Below are positions 9,453-18,850 of a DNA stretch of 40,554 nt, piece by piece. The notes beneath the pieces are model-generated. The model was not told the DNA's origin, made no database searches, and saw only the letters and a program-made list of their open reading frames with translations. The DNA comes from Jiangellaceae bacterium (GTDB lineage Bacteria; Actinomycetota; Actinomycetes; Jiangellales; Jiangellaceae). Each line of letters opens with the position of its first letter. Positions within the stretch are counted from its first letter, which is position 1. The position numbers were made by a program, and so were the translations under genes. Location of the stretch: contig JACVRX010000002.1 of assembly GCA_014534205.1 (NCBI GenBank), positions 1-40,554 of the forward strand. The letters are read 5' to 3'.

Positions 9453-9588
9453 CGATCCTCCTGATCATGTCCTCCTGATCACGTCCGGTGGCACGGTTGT
9501 AGCTCCGTACTACGGGCGTCCAAACTCGACCGACCGCTGCGCGCGATCCGATGCAGCACCGGCGACGCGGCATCTTAAGGTCGTCGGG

Positions 9589-10311
9589 GTGACCACCCGG
9601 CTCGAGTGCGTGGCCTTCGACGCACTTGATCCCGCCGCGCAGGGGACGTTCTGGTCCACGGTCACCGGCTGGCCCATCACTGTCGCGGAGCAGGACGAGA
9701 TCTGCGTGGAGCCTCCGGCCGGCCTCCCCGGGGTGCCGCTGGTCTTCCTGCCGGCGTCCAACCGCAAGGCCGGCAAGAATCGGATGCATCTGGATCTGCG
9801 GTCGGGCTCCGCTGCAGAACAGGAGGCGACGGTCAGCCGGTTGTGCGAGCTCGGCGCGACATTCACCGACGTCGGCCAGGGCGACGTGCCCTGGACGGTG
9901 CTCTCGGACCCAGAAGGCAACGAGCTCTGCGTTTTGGAGCCGCGACGCCAGTACGACGGCACAGGTGCGATCGGCGCGATCATCATGGACGCGTTTGCAC
10001 CAGGTGTGCTCGCGAGTTTCTGGTCGGCCGCGACGGGTTGGCCCGTGACGCACGGCACGCACGACTTCTACGCACTACGGGCGGCGGATGGTCGCGGACC
10101 GTACCTGGAGCTGCTGCGAACGGCCGATCCCAAGGTGGGCAAGAACCGGCTCCACGTCGACGTCGCACCGGCCGCGGACACCGACCAGGCGGCCGAGGTG
10201 GCGCGGCTACGCGCCCTGGGTGCGACGTTCGTCGACGTCGGCCAGGGCGACGTGTCGTGGACGGTGCTCGCGGACCCGGAAGGCAACGAGTTCCGTGTCC
10301 TGTCGCCGTGA
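9589..10311 (+). CDS. Tandem VOC (glyoxalase-like) domain protein
   Basis: Two homologous halves with [27 protein letters not shown] and [27 protein letters not shown]. Confidence 0.88.
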   Translation: MTTRLECVAFDALDPAAQGTFWSTVTGWPITVAEQDEICVEPPAGLPGVPLVFLPASNRKAGKNRMHLDLRSGSAAEQEATVSRLCELGATFTDVGQGDVPWTVLSDPEGNELCVLEPRRQYDGTGAIGAIIMDAFAPGVLASFWSAATGWPVTHGTHDFYALRAADGRGPYLELLRTADPKVGKNRLHVDVAPAADTDQAAEVARLRALGATFVDVGQGDVSWTVLADPEGNEFRVLSP

Positions 10312-10344
10312 TGAGTGAAGTGGTCGGCGAAACCGGCTCTCCCG

Positions 10345-10530
10345 TACACTGACCGACGGCCTGGGCGCACCAGGTCGAATTTCGCGTGTCCCGCGCGCGG
10401 TCGCACACTCCTCGGTCCCCGACATAGCGGGGTGGATGTCGGCTGGGACACCAGGCGCGACGGTCGAACCGGCCGCCGCGGACAACCGGACGAGCGCCGC
10501 ACCAGGGCGCAGAAGGAGGTAGGCGCGGCC
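10345..10530 (+). promoter_or_regulatory. Candidate rpsB promoter (-10-like TACACT) and long structured 5' leader
   Basis: TACACT at 10345-10350 with ~175 nt before the rpsB start; short CCCCG/CGGGG hairpin at 10417-10432. Confidence 0.4.
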
Positions 10531-11463
10531 GTGGCCGTCGTCACCATGAAGCAGCTGCTCGAGAGCGGCGTGCACTTCGGGCACCAGACCCGGCGCTGGA
10601 ATCCGAAGATGAAGCGGTTCATCTTCACCGAGCGCAACGGCATCTACATCTTCGATCTGCAACAGTCACTGTCATACATCGACCGCGCCTACGAGTTCAT
10701 CAAGGAGACCGTGGCGCACGGCGGCAGCGTGCTCTTCGTCGGCACCAAGAAGCAGGCGCAGGAAGCGATTCACGAGCAGGCCACCAGAGTCGGCATGCCG
10801 TACGTCACCGAGCGATGGCTGGGCGGCATGCTCACCAACTTCCAGACCGTGCACAAGCGGCTGCAGCGGCTGAAGGAACTCGAGGAGCTCGACTTCGACG
10901 ACCTCACTGCTTCCGGCCTCACGAAGAAAGAGTTGCTCATGCGCCGGCGGGAGATGGAGAAGCTTCGGCGCAGCCTGGGCGGCGTGCGGGACATGACCCG
11001 GGTCCCGAGCGCGGTGTGGATCGTCGACACGAAGAAAGAGCACCTGGCAGTCGACGAGGCGCGCAAGCTCAGCATCCCGATCATCGCGATCCTCGATACC
11101 AACTGCGACCCGGACGAAGTCGACTACCCCATTCCGGGCAACGACGACGCGATCCGGGCGGTCAGCCTGCTGACTCGGGTCGTGGCCGACGCCGTGGCAG
11201 AGGGACTCATGGCACGGGCCGCGCAGACGGGCGACGAGGCCGCCGGTCCGGAGCTGGCCGGTGGCGAGCCGCTCGCCGAGTGGGAACAGGAGCTGCTCGC
11301 CGGCCAACCCGACCAGGTGTCCGTCACCGACGAGGTCGACGCCGAGCACGACACGAAGGGTATTGCCGAAGGCACATCGCCGATCGATGCCGAAGCAGCT
11401 GCGGAGTTCGCCGATGAGACGGGTGCGCCGACGAGCCCGCAGACCACTCCACCAACGGCATGA
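10531..11463 (+). CDS. rpsB: 30S ribosomal protein S2 with acidic C-terminal extension
   Basis: [53 protein letters not shown] upstream of GTG. Confidence 0.97.
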   Translation: MAVVTMKQLLESGVHFGHQTRRWNPKMKRFIFTERNGIYIFDLQQSLSYIDRAYEFIKETVAHGGSVLFVGTKKQAQEAIHEQATRVGMPYVTERWLGGMLTNFQTVHKRLQRLKELEELDFDDLTASGLTKKELLMRRREMEKLRRSLGGVRDMTRVPSAVWIVDTKKEHLAVDEARKLSIPIIAILDTNCDPDEVDYPIPGNDDAIRAVSLLTRVVADAVAEGLMARAAQTGDEAAGPELAGGEPLAEWEQELLAGQPDQVSVTDEVDAEHDTKGIAEGTSPIDAEAAAEFADETGAPTSPQTTPPTA

Positions 11464-11531
11464 CGCCACCTCCGTCACGACATGAGCCCGGGCACCGCTC
11501 GGGAGACTGCACCTAACCGAAAGCGAGCGAG

Positions 11532-12353
11532 ATGCCGAACTTCACGGCCACTGATGTCAAGCGTCTCCGCGACGCCACCGGCGCCGGGATGATGGACGCC
11601 AAGCGGGCGCTGGAGCAGACCGGCGGTGACTTCGACCGCGCGGTCGAGCACCTGCGGATCAGCGGTGCGGCGCGCGCGGCGAAACTGAGCGCCGAGCGGA
11701 CCGCATCGAACGGGCTGGTGGCCGTGGCAGGGCCAGCCATGATCGAGCTCGCCTGCGAAACAGACTTCGTCGCGAAGAACACCGACCTCCAGCAGCTTGC
11801 GGCGTCCATCGTCGCCGCGGCCGCCGTGGCCCGGCCGCGCGACGTCGAGGCGCTGCAAGCCGTGACGATCTCCGATGGTCGTACGGTCGCGGCCGCGCTG
11901 GAGGCGGCAGCTGCGGTGATCGGGGAGAAACTCGAACTGCGCCGGCTGGCTGTGTTCGACGGTGACGTCGTGAGTTACCTGCACCGTCGTGCCACCGACC
12001 TGCCCCCGCAGGTCGGCGTGTTGGTCGAGTACAGGGGTGGCGACGCGGTCGCCGCGCGCGGCGCAGCGATGCAGATTGCCGCCATGCGCCCGCAGTTCGT
12101 ACGCCACGAGGAGGTGCCCGCCGAAACCGTCGAACAGGAGCGCCGGATCGCCGAGGCGATCGCCCGTGAGGAAGGCAAGCCGGAACAGGCGGTGCCGAGG
12201 ATCGTGGAGGGCCGGCTGGCCGCCTACTTCAAGGACAACGTGCTGCTCGAGCAGCCGGCGGTGCAGGACGCCAAAAAGACAGTCGGGGCGCTTCTCGCGG
12301 AGGCAGGTGTGACCGTCACCCAGTTCGCCCGCTTCGAAGTCGGCCGAGGCTGA
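11532..12353 (+). CDS. tsf: Elongation factor Ts
   Basis: [42 protein letters not shown]...[10 protein letters not shown]. Confidence 0.97.
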   Translation: MPNFTATDVKRLRDATGAGMMDAKRALEQTGGDFDRAVEHLRISGAARAAKLSAERTASNGLVAVAGPAMIELACETDFVAKNTDLQQLAASIVAAAAVARPRDVEALQAVTISDGRTVAAALEAAAAVIGEKLELRRLAVFDGDVVSYLHRRATDLPPQVGVLVEYRGGDAVAARGAAMQIAAMRPQFVRHEEVPAETVEQERRIAEAIAREEGKPEQAVPRIVEGRLAAYFKDNVLLEQPAVQDAKKTVGALLAEAGVTVTQFARFEVGRG

Positions 12354-12392
12354 CGAGAGCCGGCGGACGGCTTCCAGGAAGGGGCGTCAACC

Positions 12393-13196
12393 GTGGTGGA
12401 CATGGCGGCGACCGCGCCGGCGTCGCCCGCGAGCCCACCGGCTCGATCGAAGCTGCGGGTGCTGCTGAAGCTCTCCGGTGAGGTGTTCGGCGGTGGCGCC
12501 GTGGGCGTCGATCCCGAGGTTGTGCAGACGATCGCCCGGCAGATCGCGACCGTCGTCAACACTGGGGTGCAAGTCGCCATCGTGGTCGGCGGCGGCAACT
12601 TCTTCCGCGGCGCGGAGCTTCAGCAGCACGGCATGGACCGGGCGCGCGCCGACTACATGGGCATCCTTGGCACCGTGATGAACTGCCTGGCGCTGCAGGA
12701 CTTTCTGGAAAAGGAAGGCGTCGACACCAGGGTGCAGACCGCGATAGCCATGGGCCAGGTGGCCGAGCCCTACATCCCGCGCCGGGCCGCCCGCCACCTC
12801 GAGAAGGGGCGGGTCGTGATGTTCGGCGCGGGCGCCGGGATGCCCTACTTCACGACCGACACGGTTGCCGCCCAGCGCGCCCTGGAGATCGGCTGCGACC
12901 GGCTGCTCATGGCCAAGAGCCGGGTCGACGGCGTGTACGAGGCCGATCCGCACATCGACTCGTCGGCGCGGCGGTTCGTCACGATCACGTACGGCGAGGT
13001 GCTGCGCCGCCGCCTTTCGGTCGCCGACCCGGCGGCCTTCAGCCTGTGCATGGACAACCGGCTGCCGATCGTCGTGTTCGGTCTGGTAGGGGACGGGTCC
13101 ATCGCCCGCGCGATTCGTGGGGATTCGATCGGCACCATGGTGGCAGCCGACGTGCCGACGGTGTTGGTCGACGGGGGTACCCCGAAGCCGGTCTGA
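12393..13196 (+). CDS. pyrH: UMP kinase
   Basis: [14 protein letters not shown]...[13 protein letters not shown]...[20 protein letters not shown]. Confidence 0.97.
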   Translation: MVDMAATAPASPASPPARSKLRVLLKLSGEVFGGGAVGVDPEVVQTIARQIATVVNTGVQVAIVVGGGNFFRGAELQQHGMDRARADYMGILGTVMNCLALQDFLEKEGVDTRVQTAIAMGQVAEPYIPRRAARHLEKGRVVMFGAGAGMPYFTTDTVAAQRALEIGCDRLLMAKSRVDGVYEADPHIDSSARRFVTITYGEVLRRRLSVADPAAFSLCMDNRLPIVVFGLVGDGSIARAIRGDSIGTMVAADVPTVLVDGGTPKPV

Positions 13197-13210
13197 GCTA
13201 CCGCCGCTGG

Positions 13211-13290
13211 CCATCACCAGGCCTGTCCGTACATCACCAGGCCTGCAGGCCTGGTGATGTACGGACACGCGTGGTGTACGTGGTCATTCC
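13211..13290 (+). repeat. 80-bp palindromic intergenic repeat, copy A; core is a perfect 44-bp palindrome (13224-13267)
   Basis: TGTCCGTACATCACCAGGCCTGCAGGCCTGGTGATGTACGGACA equals its own reverse complement; 73/80 identical to 28834-28913. Confidence 0.95.
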
Positions 13291-13395
13291 GAAGCGCTCC
13301 GTGCTCTCCCCGCGGAGGGGTCGGCCGGGGTACGGTCGGCTGCAAGCCGACAGCACGCCGGGTAGCGGCCCGGCCTACCTGCCATTGGAGCCACG

Positions 13396-13953
13396 GTGAT
13401 CGACGACACCCTTCTCGAGGCCGAGGAGAAGATGGAGAAGGCGGTGTCCGTCGCCAAGGAGGACTTCACCACCATCCGTACCGGCCGCGCGCACCCGTCG
13501 CTGTTCAACAAGATCCTCGTCGACTACTACGGCGCTCCCACACCGGTGAACCAGCTCGCGTCGTTCCACGTCGCGGATGCCCGGATGATCACCATTCACC
13601 CGTACGACAGGAGCTCGCTTGCGGCGATCGAGCGGGCCATCAGGGACTCCGACCTCGGCGTGAACCCTACGAACGACGGCCAGATCCTGCGCGTGGTCCT
13701 GCCGCAGCTGACCGAGGAACGACGTCGCGAGTACACCCGCCTGGCACGGCACAAGGCGGAGGAAGCCCGCGTCTCGATCCGCAACGTCCGCCGCCACGCC
13801 AAGGACGCCCTGGACAGACTGGCCCGGGACGGCGAGGTCGGAGAAGACGACGTGGTACGCGCGGAGAAGCAGCTCGACGCCCTCACCAGGTCGTACGTCG
13901 AGCAGGTCGACGACCTACTCAAGCACAAGGAAGCCGAGCTGCTCGAGGTGTGA
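13396..13953 (+). CDS. frr: Ribosome recycling factor
   Basis: [56 protein letters not shown]. Confidence 0.97.
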   Translation: MIDDTLLEAEEKMEKAVSVAKEDFTTIRTGRAHPSLFNKILVDYYGAPTPVNQLASFHVADARMITIHPYDRSSLAAIERAIRDSDLGVNPTNDGQILRVVLPQLTEERRREYTRLARHKAEEARVSIRNVRRHAKDALDRLARDGEVGEDDVVRAEKQLDALTRSYVEQVDDLLKHKEAELLEV

Positions 13954-13955
13954 GG

Positions 13956-14807
13956 GTGACGACCGACGGCTCGGCCCCGGCCACTGTGCCGGCACACGGC
14001 CGGGCCGGTCGAGACTTGCGTGCGGCGACCGGTGTCGGACTCGCTCTCGCCGGCCTGGTCTTGGGCAGCCTGCTGCTGTGGCGCCCGGCCTTCGTGGCGC
14101 TCGCGCTCGCCGTGACGGCTGTGGCCGTCTGGGAACTCCGCGACGCGTTCGCGCTCAAGAACATACGGCTGCCGCTGGTGCCGGTGATACTCGGCGGTGT
14201 CCTGATGATCGTCGGGGCGTACGCCGGCGGTCACCAGACCATGGTGGTCGCTCTCGCGCTCACCGTGGTCGCCGTACTGGTATGGCGGTTGGCCGAGGAT
14301 CCGCCTGGTTATACCGGCGACGTCGCGGCCGGCATCTTCGTCGCTGTCTACGTGCCGTTTCTCGCTGGCTTCGCGATGTTGTTGCTCCGCCCCGACGACG
14401 GCGCGTGGCGGGTGCTTACATGCATCCTCGTGGTGTTCGCGTCGGACACCGGCGGCTACGTCGCCGGTGTGGTCGCAGGCCGGCATCCCCTCGCACCGAC
14501 GGTGAGCCCGAAGAAGTCGTGGGAGGGGCTGGTCGGCGCTGTGGTCGCGTGCGTCGCCGTGGCCTCGCTCGCCGTGGTCGTCCTCCTTGGCGGAAGCTGG
14601 TGGGTCGGTGTCCTCCTCGGTGCGGCGGCGGCCGTCACGGCCACGCTCGGCGACCTGGCCGAGTCGATGATCAAGCGAGATCTCGGCATCAAGGACATGA
14701 GCAGGCTGCTGCCCGGCCACGGCGGGATCATGGATCGGCTCGACTCGCTGTTGCCCACTGCGCCAGTGAGCTGGCTGGTCCTGTCGACGCTTGTGCCGGC
14801 CGGGTGA
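13956..14807 (+). CDS. cdsA: Phosphatidate cytidylyltransferase
   Basis: Polytopic membrane protein; SDTGGYVAGVVAGRHPLAPTVSPKKSWEGLVGA...DLAESMIKRDLGIKDMSRLLPGHGGIMDRLDSLL signature. Confidence 0.95.
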   Translation: MTTDGSAPATVPAHGRAGRDLRAATGVGLALAGLVLGSLLLWRPAFVALALAVTAVAVWELRDAFALKNIRLPLVPVILGGVLMIVGAYAGGHQTMVVALALTVVAVLVWRLAEDPPGYTGDVAAGIFVAVYVPFLAGFAMLLLRPDDGAWRVLTCILVVFASDTGGYVAGVVAGRHPLAPTVSPKKSWEGLVGAVVACVAVASLAVVVLLGGSWWVGVLLGAAAAVTATLGDLAESMIKRDLGIKDMSRLLPGHGGIMDRLDSLLPTAPVSWLVLSTLVPAG

Positions 14808-14892
14808 GACGCTGCATGTTGGGTCTGTGCCCGGGAGCGTGTAGACAAGCTCCGTCACGACTGTCCGCTGGCCGCGTGGACGGAGGGTCACG

Positions 14893-16272
14893 ATGACGGC
14901 CGAACGAGCGCATCTGGTCGGGTTGCTGCTCGGCACCGAGGACGACTGGCCGCGCGCGTTCGAGACCCTGGTCCGCCGGCTCGGCGCGGTGACCGACGAC
15001 CAGGGACACCGCCACGACTTCGGCACCGAACGCATCACCATCGAGCCCTTCGACCTTCGATACAGGCCCCGCTACAACCTGGTGATCGACCGGCTGGCGT
15101 ACTGGTACCACCACCCGCGCGAATGGCTGAAGAAGATCGCGCTGTCCGACGACGTGTACTTGCTCAACAGCCCCTTCACGTTCCAGGCCATAGAAAAGCA
15201 CGCTGCATACTGCGCCATGATGCGGCTCGGCCTGAAAGTGCCGACCACAGTGCTGGTGCCGCCCAAGGACCCGATCGACAACACGAAATACGTCTATACC
15301 GCCGAGCGGTACAACCGCCCGTTCGACCTGGACACCATCGCGGAGCAGATCGGCTATCCGCTGTTCATGAAGCCGTACGACGGCGGTGCCTGGGTAGGAG
15401 TCAGCCGGATAGTCGACCGCGAGGCGCTGCACCGCGCGTACGACGAGTCAGGGCAGCGGCTGATGCACCTGCAGGGGTCGATCGAGGGCTACGACGCGTT
15501 CGCCCGGTCGCTGTCCATCGGCGCCGAGACGATGGTGATGCGGTTCCGGCCGGAGTTGCCGATGCACGACCGGTACGCCGTCCAACACAGCTTTCTCGCC
15601 CCTGAGGTGGGCGCCGAGGTCGTGACGATCGGCAAGCTGGTGAACGCGTTCTTCCGCTGGGAGTTCAACTCCTGTGAGACGCTCGTGCGCGGTCCGGAGG
15701 TACATCCGATCGACTACGCCAACGCTTGTCCGGATGTTGCGGTAACCAGCCTGCACTACTACTTCCCGTGGGCCATGAAGGCGCTGCTGCGCTGGACCGT
15801 GTTCTGTCTCGCCACCGAGCGCAAGGGACGCCCGTTCATGGACCCGGAGCCGTATTACGAGATCGCGGACGACCCGGATCTGGACTACGGCACCCGGCTG
15901 GCCCGCTACCGGTCGCTAGCGGATGAGTACTTCGAGACCGACCGTTATGCGGAGTTCAGTGCCAAGCACCTCCCCGACCTCGACGAGATGGTGCTGAGCT
16001 GGGTGAGCTCCGCCGAGTTCGACGAGCTGCTCGTCGACACCGTCCGCAGCACGTACCCCCCGCACGAGCACGAGCGGTTCCTCGCCCACTTCCGTGGCCT
16101 GATCGGGCTCTGGCGCTCCGACGAGGAAGGCCGGCTCTCGGCTGCCGGGGACGTGCCGGGCGACGCCGCGACTGCGCCAGCGCAGCAGGCCGACGCAGCA
16201 GCCGGCATGTCATCGGCTGCCGCCGGTGCCTCCGGGCAGGAAGGGGATGCAGCCGACCAGACGACATTTTGA
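14893..16272 (+). CDS. ATP-grasp domain protein, substrate unknown
   Basis: Long ORF with ATP-grasp-like IEKHAAYCAMMRLGLKVPTTVLVPP... and GYPLFMKPYDGGAWVGVSRI; Ala-rich C-terminal tail. Confidence 0.82.
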   Translation: MTAERAHLVGLLLGTEDDWPRAFETLVRRLGAVTDDQGHRHDFGTERITIEPFDLRYRPRYNLVIDRLAYWYHHPREWLKKIALSDDVYLLNSPFTFQAIEKHAAYCAMMRLGLKVPTTVLVPPKDPIDNTKYVYTAERYNRPFDLDTIAEQIGYPLFMKPYDGGAWVGVSRIVDREALHRAYDESGQRLMHLQGSIEGYDAFARSLSIGAETMVMRFRPELPMHDRYAVQHSFLAPEVGAEVVTIGKLVNAFFRWEFNSCETLVRGPEVHPIDYANACPDVAVTSLHYYFPWAMKALLRWTVFCLATERKGRPFMDPEPYYEIADDPDLDYGTRLARYRSLADEYFETDRYAEFSAKHLPDLDEMVLSWVSSAEFDELLVDTVRSTYPPHEHERFLAHFRGLIGLWRSDEEGRLSAAGDVPGDAATAPAQQADAAAGMSSAAAGASGQEGDAADQTTF

Positions 16273-16279
16273 CGGGGGC

Positions 16280-16353
16280 CTGCGGAGCAACGAGGAGCCG
16301 AGCGAGGAACGAGCGAGGATCCGAGTGCGACCGTCGAGCACACAACTCCGCAG
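16280..16353. repeat. Low-complexity purine-rich CGAG/GAGCGAGGA segment flanked by 8-bp inverted repeat (CTGCGGAG / CTCCGCAG)
   Basis: Direct inspection: CTGCGGAGCAACGAGGAGCCGAGCGAGGAACGAGCGAGGATCCGAG...CTCCGCAG between ATP-grasp stop and the next gene. Confidence 0.6.
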
Positions 16354-16401
16354 TGACGCTTAGGATTCACCGGCTTCGAACGATGAGGAGAGTGACATCC
16401 G

Positions 16402-17373
16402 GTGGCGGTCACCCGCGACCCCGCATTTCGGACAATTCGCATGCGCGAGGCTTACGACCTAGACGCGGTCGACGACTTCGTCGACCGCGTCATCGATGCT
16501 CTGGAGGGCCGACCTGGCGGCGGCGGCGTGACTGCGGAGGCAATCGAGGCGCAGGAGTTCAAGGTCGTCCGGGTCCGCGAGGGCTATTCGATGGACGACG
16601 TCGACGACTGGCTGGACGCCGCTGCGGCCGAACTCCGGCGGCTCCGGGCCGCCGACGACCGCCAGTACCCAGAGCCGGCGCGACAGCCCGCACGGCAGCC
16701 GTCCTACCAGGAGCCGACGTACCAGCAGCCGGCGTACCAGCAGCCGGCGTACGAGCAAGCGGACAACCATCGAGCCGCATACCAGCCGGCCGGGGCGCCA
16801 GTGGTCGCCGCCCCGGTGCCGGAGCCGCCTGGCCCGCCGGTGCCGGCGGCGGCCCGGCCCGCGCACGCAACTGCGGCGACGCGGGCGAACACGGCCGTCG
16901 AGCCGGAGCCCGCGGTGCGCCAGCCGGCGCGCAGTCACCGGCGTCAGGAACCACGTCCGGTTGCGCAAGTACCGACACCGACGACCGGTCTGCATCACGT
17001 GGAGATATGGGTGCGCGACCTAGATACCGCCACCCGATCCTTCGGCTGGCTGTTCGAACGGCTCGGCTGGACGTTGTTCCAGGTGTGGGAGAACGGCCGC
17101 TCCTGGCGGGCGCCCGGCGACGGCCCTTACGTCGTGCTCGAGCGCTCGCCGGACCTGCGCTGGCAGCCGTACGACCGTACGGCTCCGGGGCTGAACCACC
17201 TGGCGCTGGCGGTGCCACAGCGCTGGATGGTCGACCGGATCGTGTCCGAAGCACCGATGTACGGCTGGCGCCTGCTCTTCCCGGACCGACACCCCTATGC
17301 CGGTGGCGCGCAGCACTACGCCGCGTATCTGGAGAATGGTGAGGGATTCGAGGCAGAGGTCGTTGCGCCGTGA
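16402..17373 (+). CDS. DivIVA-domain protein fused to a C-terminal VOC/glyoxalase-like domain
   Basis: Two DivIVA-type motifs (FRTIRMREAYDLDAVDDFVDRVIDAL; FKVVRVREGYSMDDVDDWLDAAAAEL), P/Q/Y-rich linker, then GLHHVEIWVRDLDTATRSFGWLFERLGW...GLNHLALAVPQ. Confidence 0.85.
   Translation: MAVTRDPAFRTIRMREAYDLDAVDDFVDRVIDALEGRPGGGGVTAEAIEAQEFKVVRVREGYSMDDVDDWLDAAAAELRRLRAADDRQYPEPARQPARQPSYQEPTYQQPAYQQPAYEQADNHRAAYQPAGAPVVAAPVPEPPGPPVPAAARPAHATAATRANTAVEPEPAVRQPARSHRRQEPRPVAQVPTPTTGLHHVEIWVRDLDTATRSFGWLFERLGWTLFQVWENGRSWRAPGDGPYVVLERSPDLRWQPYDRTAPGLNHLALAVPQRWMVDRIVSEAPMYGWRLLFPDRHPYAGGAQHYAAYLENGEGFEAEVVAP
16705..16758 (+). repeat. 15-bp in-frame tandem repeat (TACCAGCAGCCGGCG), ~3.5 copies encoding YQQPA
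   Basis: Units at 16705, 16720, 16735 and partial at 16750. Confidence 0.85.
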
Positions 17374-17386
17374 CGGGAGCGTTGCC

Positions 17387-18850
17387 ATGGCCCCACCAGA
17401 TGAGAAGCGAGTAGTCGACGCCGTCCCGACGAAATTGTTGATCGGCGGTGCGTGGCAGGACGCGGGAAGCGGCCGGACGTTCCCGGTGATCGACCCCTCT
17501 ACCGGGGACGCGTTATGCGAGGTCGCGGACGCAAGCCCGGAGGACGGTGACCACGCGCTGGCCGCGGCCGCAGCCGCTCAGCCGGAGTGGGGCGCGACGG
17601 CACCGCGAGAGCGGGCGGAGATCCTGCGCCGAGCGTTCGAGACGCTCATGCGGCGGCAGGACGACCTGGCTGTGCTCATGACGCTGGAGATGGGCAAGCC
17701 GGTTGCGGAGTCCAAGACGGAGATCGCCTACGCAGCCGAGTTCCTGCGCTGGTTCTCCGAGGAAGCAGCCCGGATCGAGGGGTCGTACCGGGTGGCACCG
17801 GCAGGCGGGATGCGGCTGCTGACCATGCGCCAGCCCGTGGGGCCCAGCCTGCTCATCACCCCGTGGAACTTCCCGACCGCGATGGGGACCCGCAAGATCG
17901 GCCCGGCCGTGGCGGCCGGCTGCACCATAGTGATCAAGCCGGCCGCCGAGACGCCGCTGTCGATGCTCGCGCTGGCGCAGATCCTGACCGAGTGCGGTCT
18001 GCCGCCGGGTGTACTCAATGTCCTCACCACGCGCCGGTCGGGCGAGGTGATGGAGCCGCTGATCCGAGATCGGCGGGCGCGCAAGCTGTCCTTCACCGGA
18101 TCCACGGAAGTCGGCAGCCGGCTGGTCGAGCAGGCCGCCGAACGGGTGCTACGGGTCTCCATGGAGCTGGGCGGGAACGCGCCGTTCCTGGTGTTCGACG
18201 ACGCCGACCTAGACGCCGCGGTCGACGGCGCGGTGACGGCGAAGATGCGCAACATCGGCGAGGCGTGCACCGCGGCCAACAGGTTCCTCGTGCATGAGTC
18301 CCTGGCCGGCGAGTTCACCCGCCGGCTGGCCGATCGGCTGGGAACGTTGCAGATCGGCCGCGGAACCGAGCCCGGTGTCCAGGTCGGCCCGTTGATCACC
18401 GAACATGCGCGGTCCGGGGTGGCGGAGCTCGTCGCCGACGCGGCTGATGCGGGCGGCAAGGTACTCGTCGGAGGGGAGCCGCTGTCGGGCCCCGGCTGGT
18501 TCTTCCCGCCGACGGTCATCGCCGACGTTCCCCCGCATGCCCGGGTGTTCCGGGAGGAGATCTTCGGCCCGGTCGCGCCGGTGACGCCGTTCGGGTCCGA
18601 CGCCGAGGCGCTGGCCTTGGCCAACGACACCGAGTTCGGGCTGGTGGCCTACGTCTACACCCGCGACCTGGACCGTGCGATCAGCGTGGCCGAGGGTCTG
18701 GAGACAGGCATGGTCGGGCTCAACGCAGGCGTCATCTCCAACCCGGCGGCCCCTTTCGGCGGGGTGAAGGCGTCGGGGTTCGGCCGCGAGGGCGGTCGCG
18801 AGGGCATCGAGGAGTACCTCGAGGTCAAGTACGTCGGCATTGCGCACTGA
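17387..18850 (+). CDS. NAD(P)-dependent aldehyde dehydrogenase (succinate-semialdehyde dehydrogenase-like)
   Basis: LITPWNFPTAMGTRKIGPAVAAGCTIVIKPA, FTGSTEVG, MELGGNAPFLVFDDAD, GEACTAANRFLVHES catalytic Cys region, EEIFGPVAPVTPF. Confidence 0.94.
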   Translation: MAPPDEKRVVDAVPTKLLIGGAWQDAGSGRTFPVIDPSTGDALCEVADASPEDGDHALAAAAAAQPEWGATAPRERAEILRRAFETLMRRQDDLAVLMTLEMGKPVAESKTEIAYAAEFLRWFSEEAARIEGSYRVAPAGGMRLLTMRQPVGPSLLITPWNFPTAMGTRKIGPAVAAGCTIVIKPAAETPLSMLALAQILTECGLPPGVLNVLTTRRSGEVMEPLIRDRRARKLSFTGSTEVGSRLVEQAAERVLRVSMELGGNAPFLVFDDADLDAAVDGAVTAKMRNIGEACTAANRFLVHESLAGEFTRRLADRLGTLQIGRGTEPGVQVGPLITEHARSGVAELVADAADAGGKVLVGGEPLSGPGWFFPPTVIADVPPHARVFREEIFGPVAPVTPFGSDAEALALANDTEFGLVAYVYTRDLDRAISVAEGLETGMVGLNAGVISNPAAPFGGVKASGFGREGGREGIEEYLEVKYVGIAH

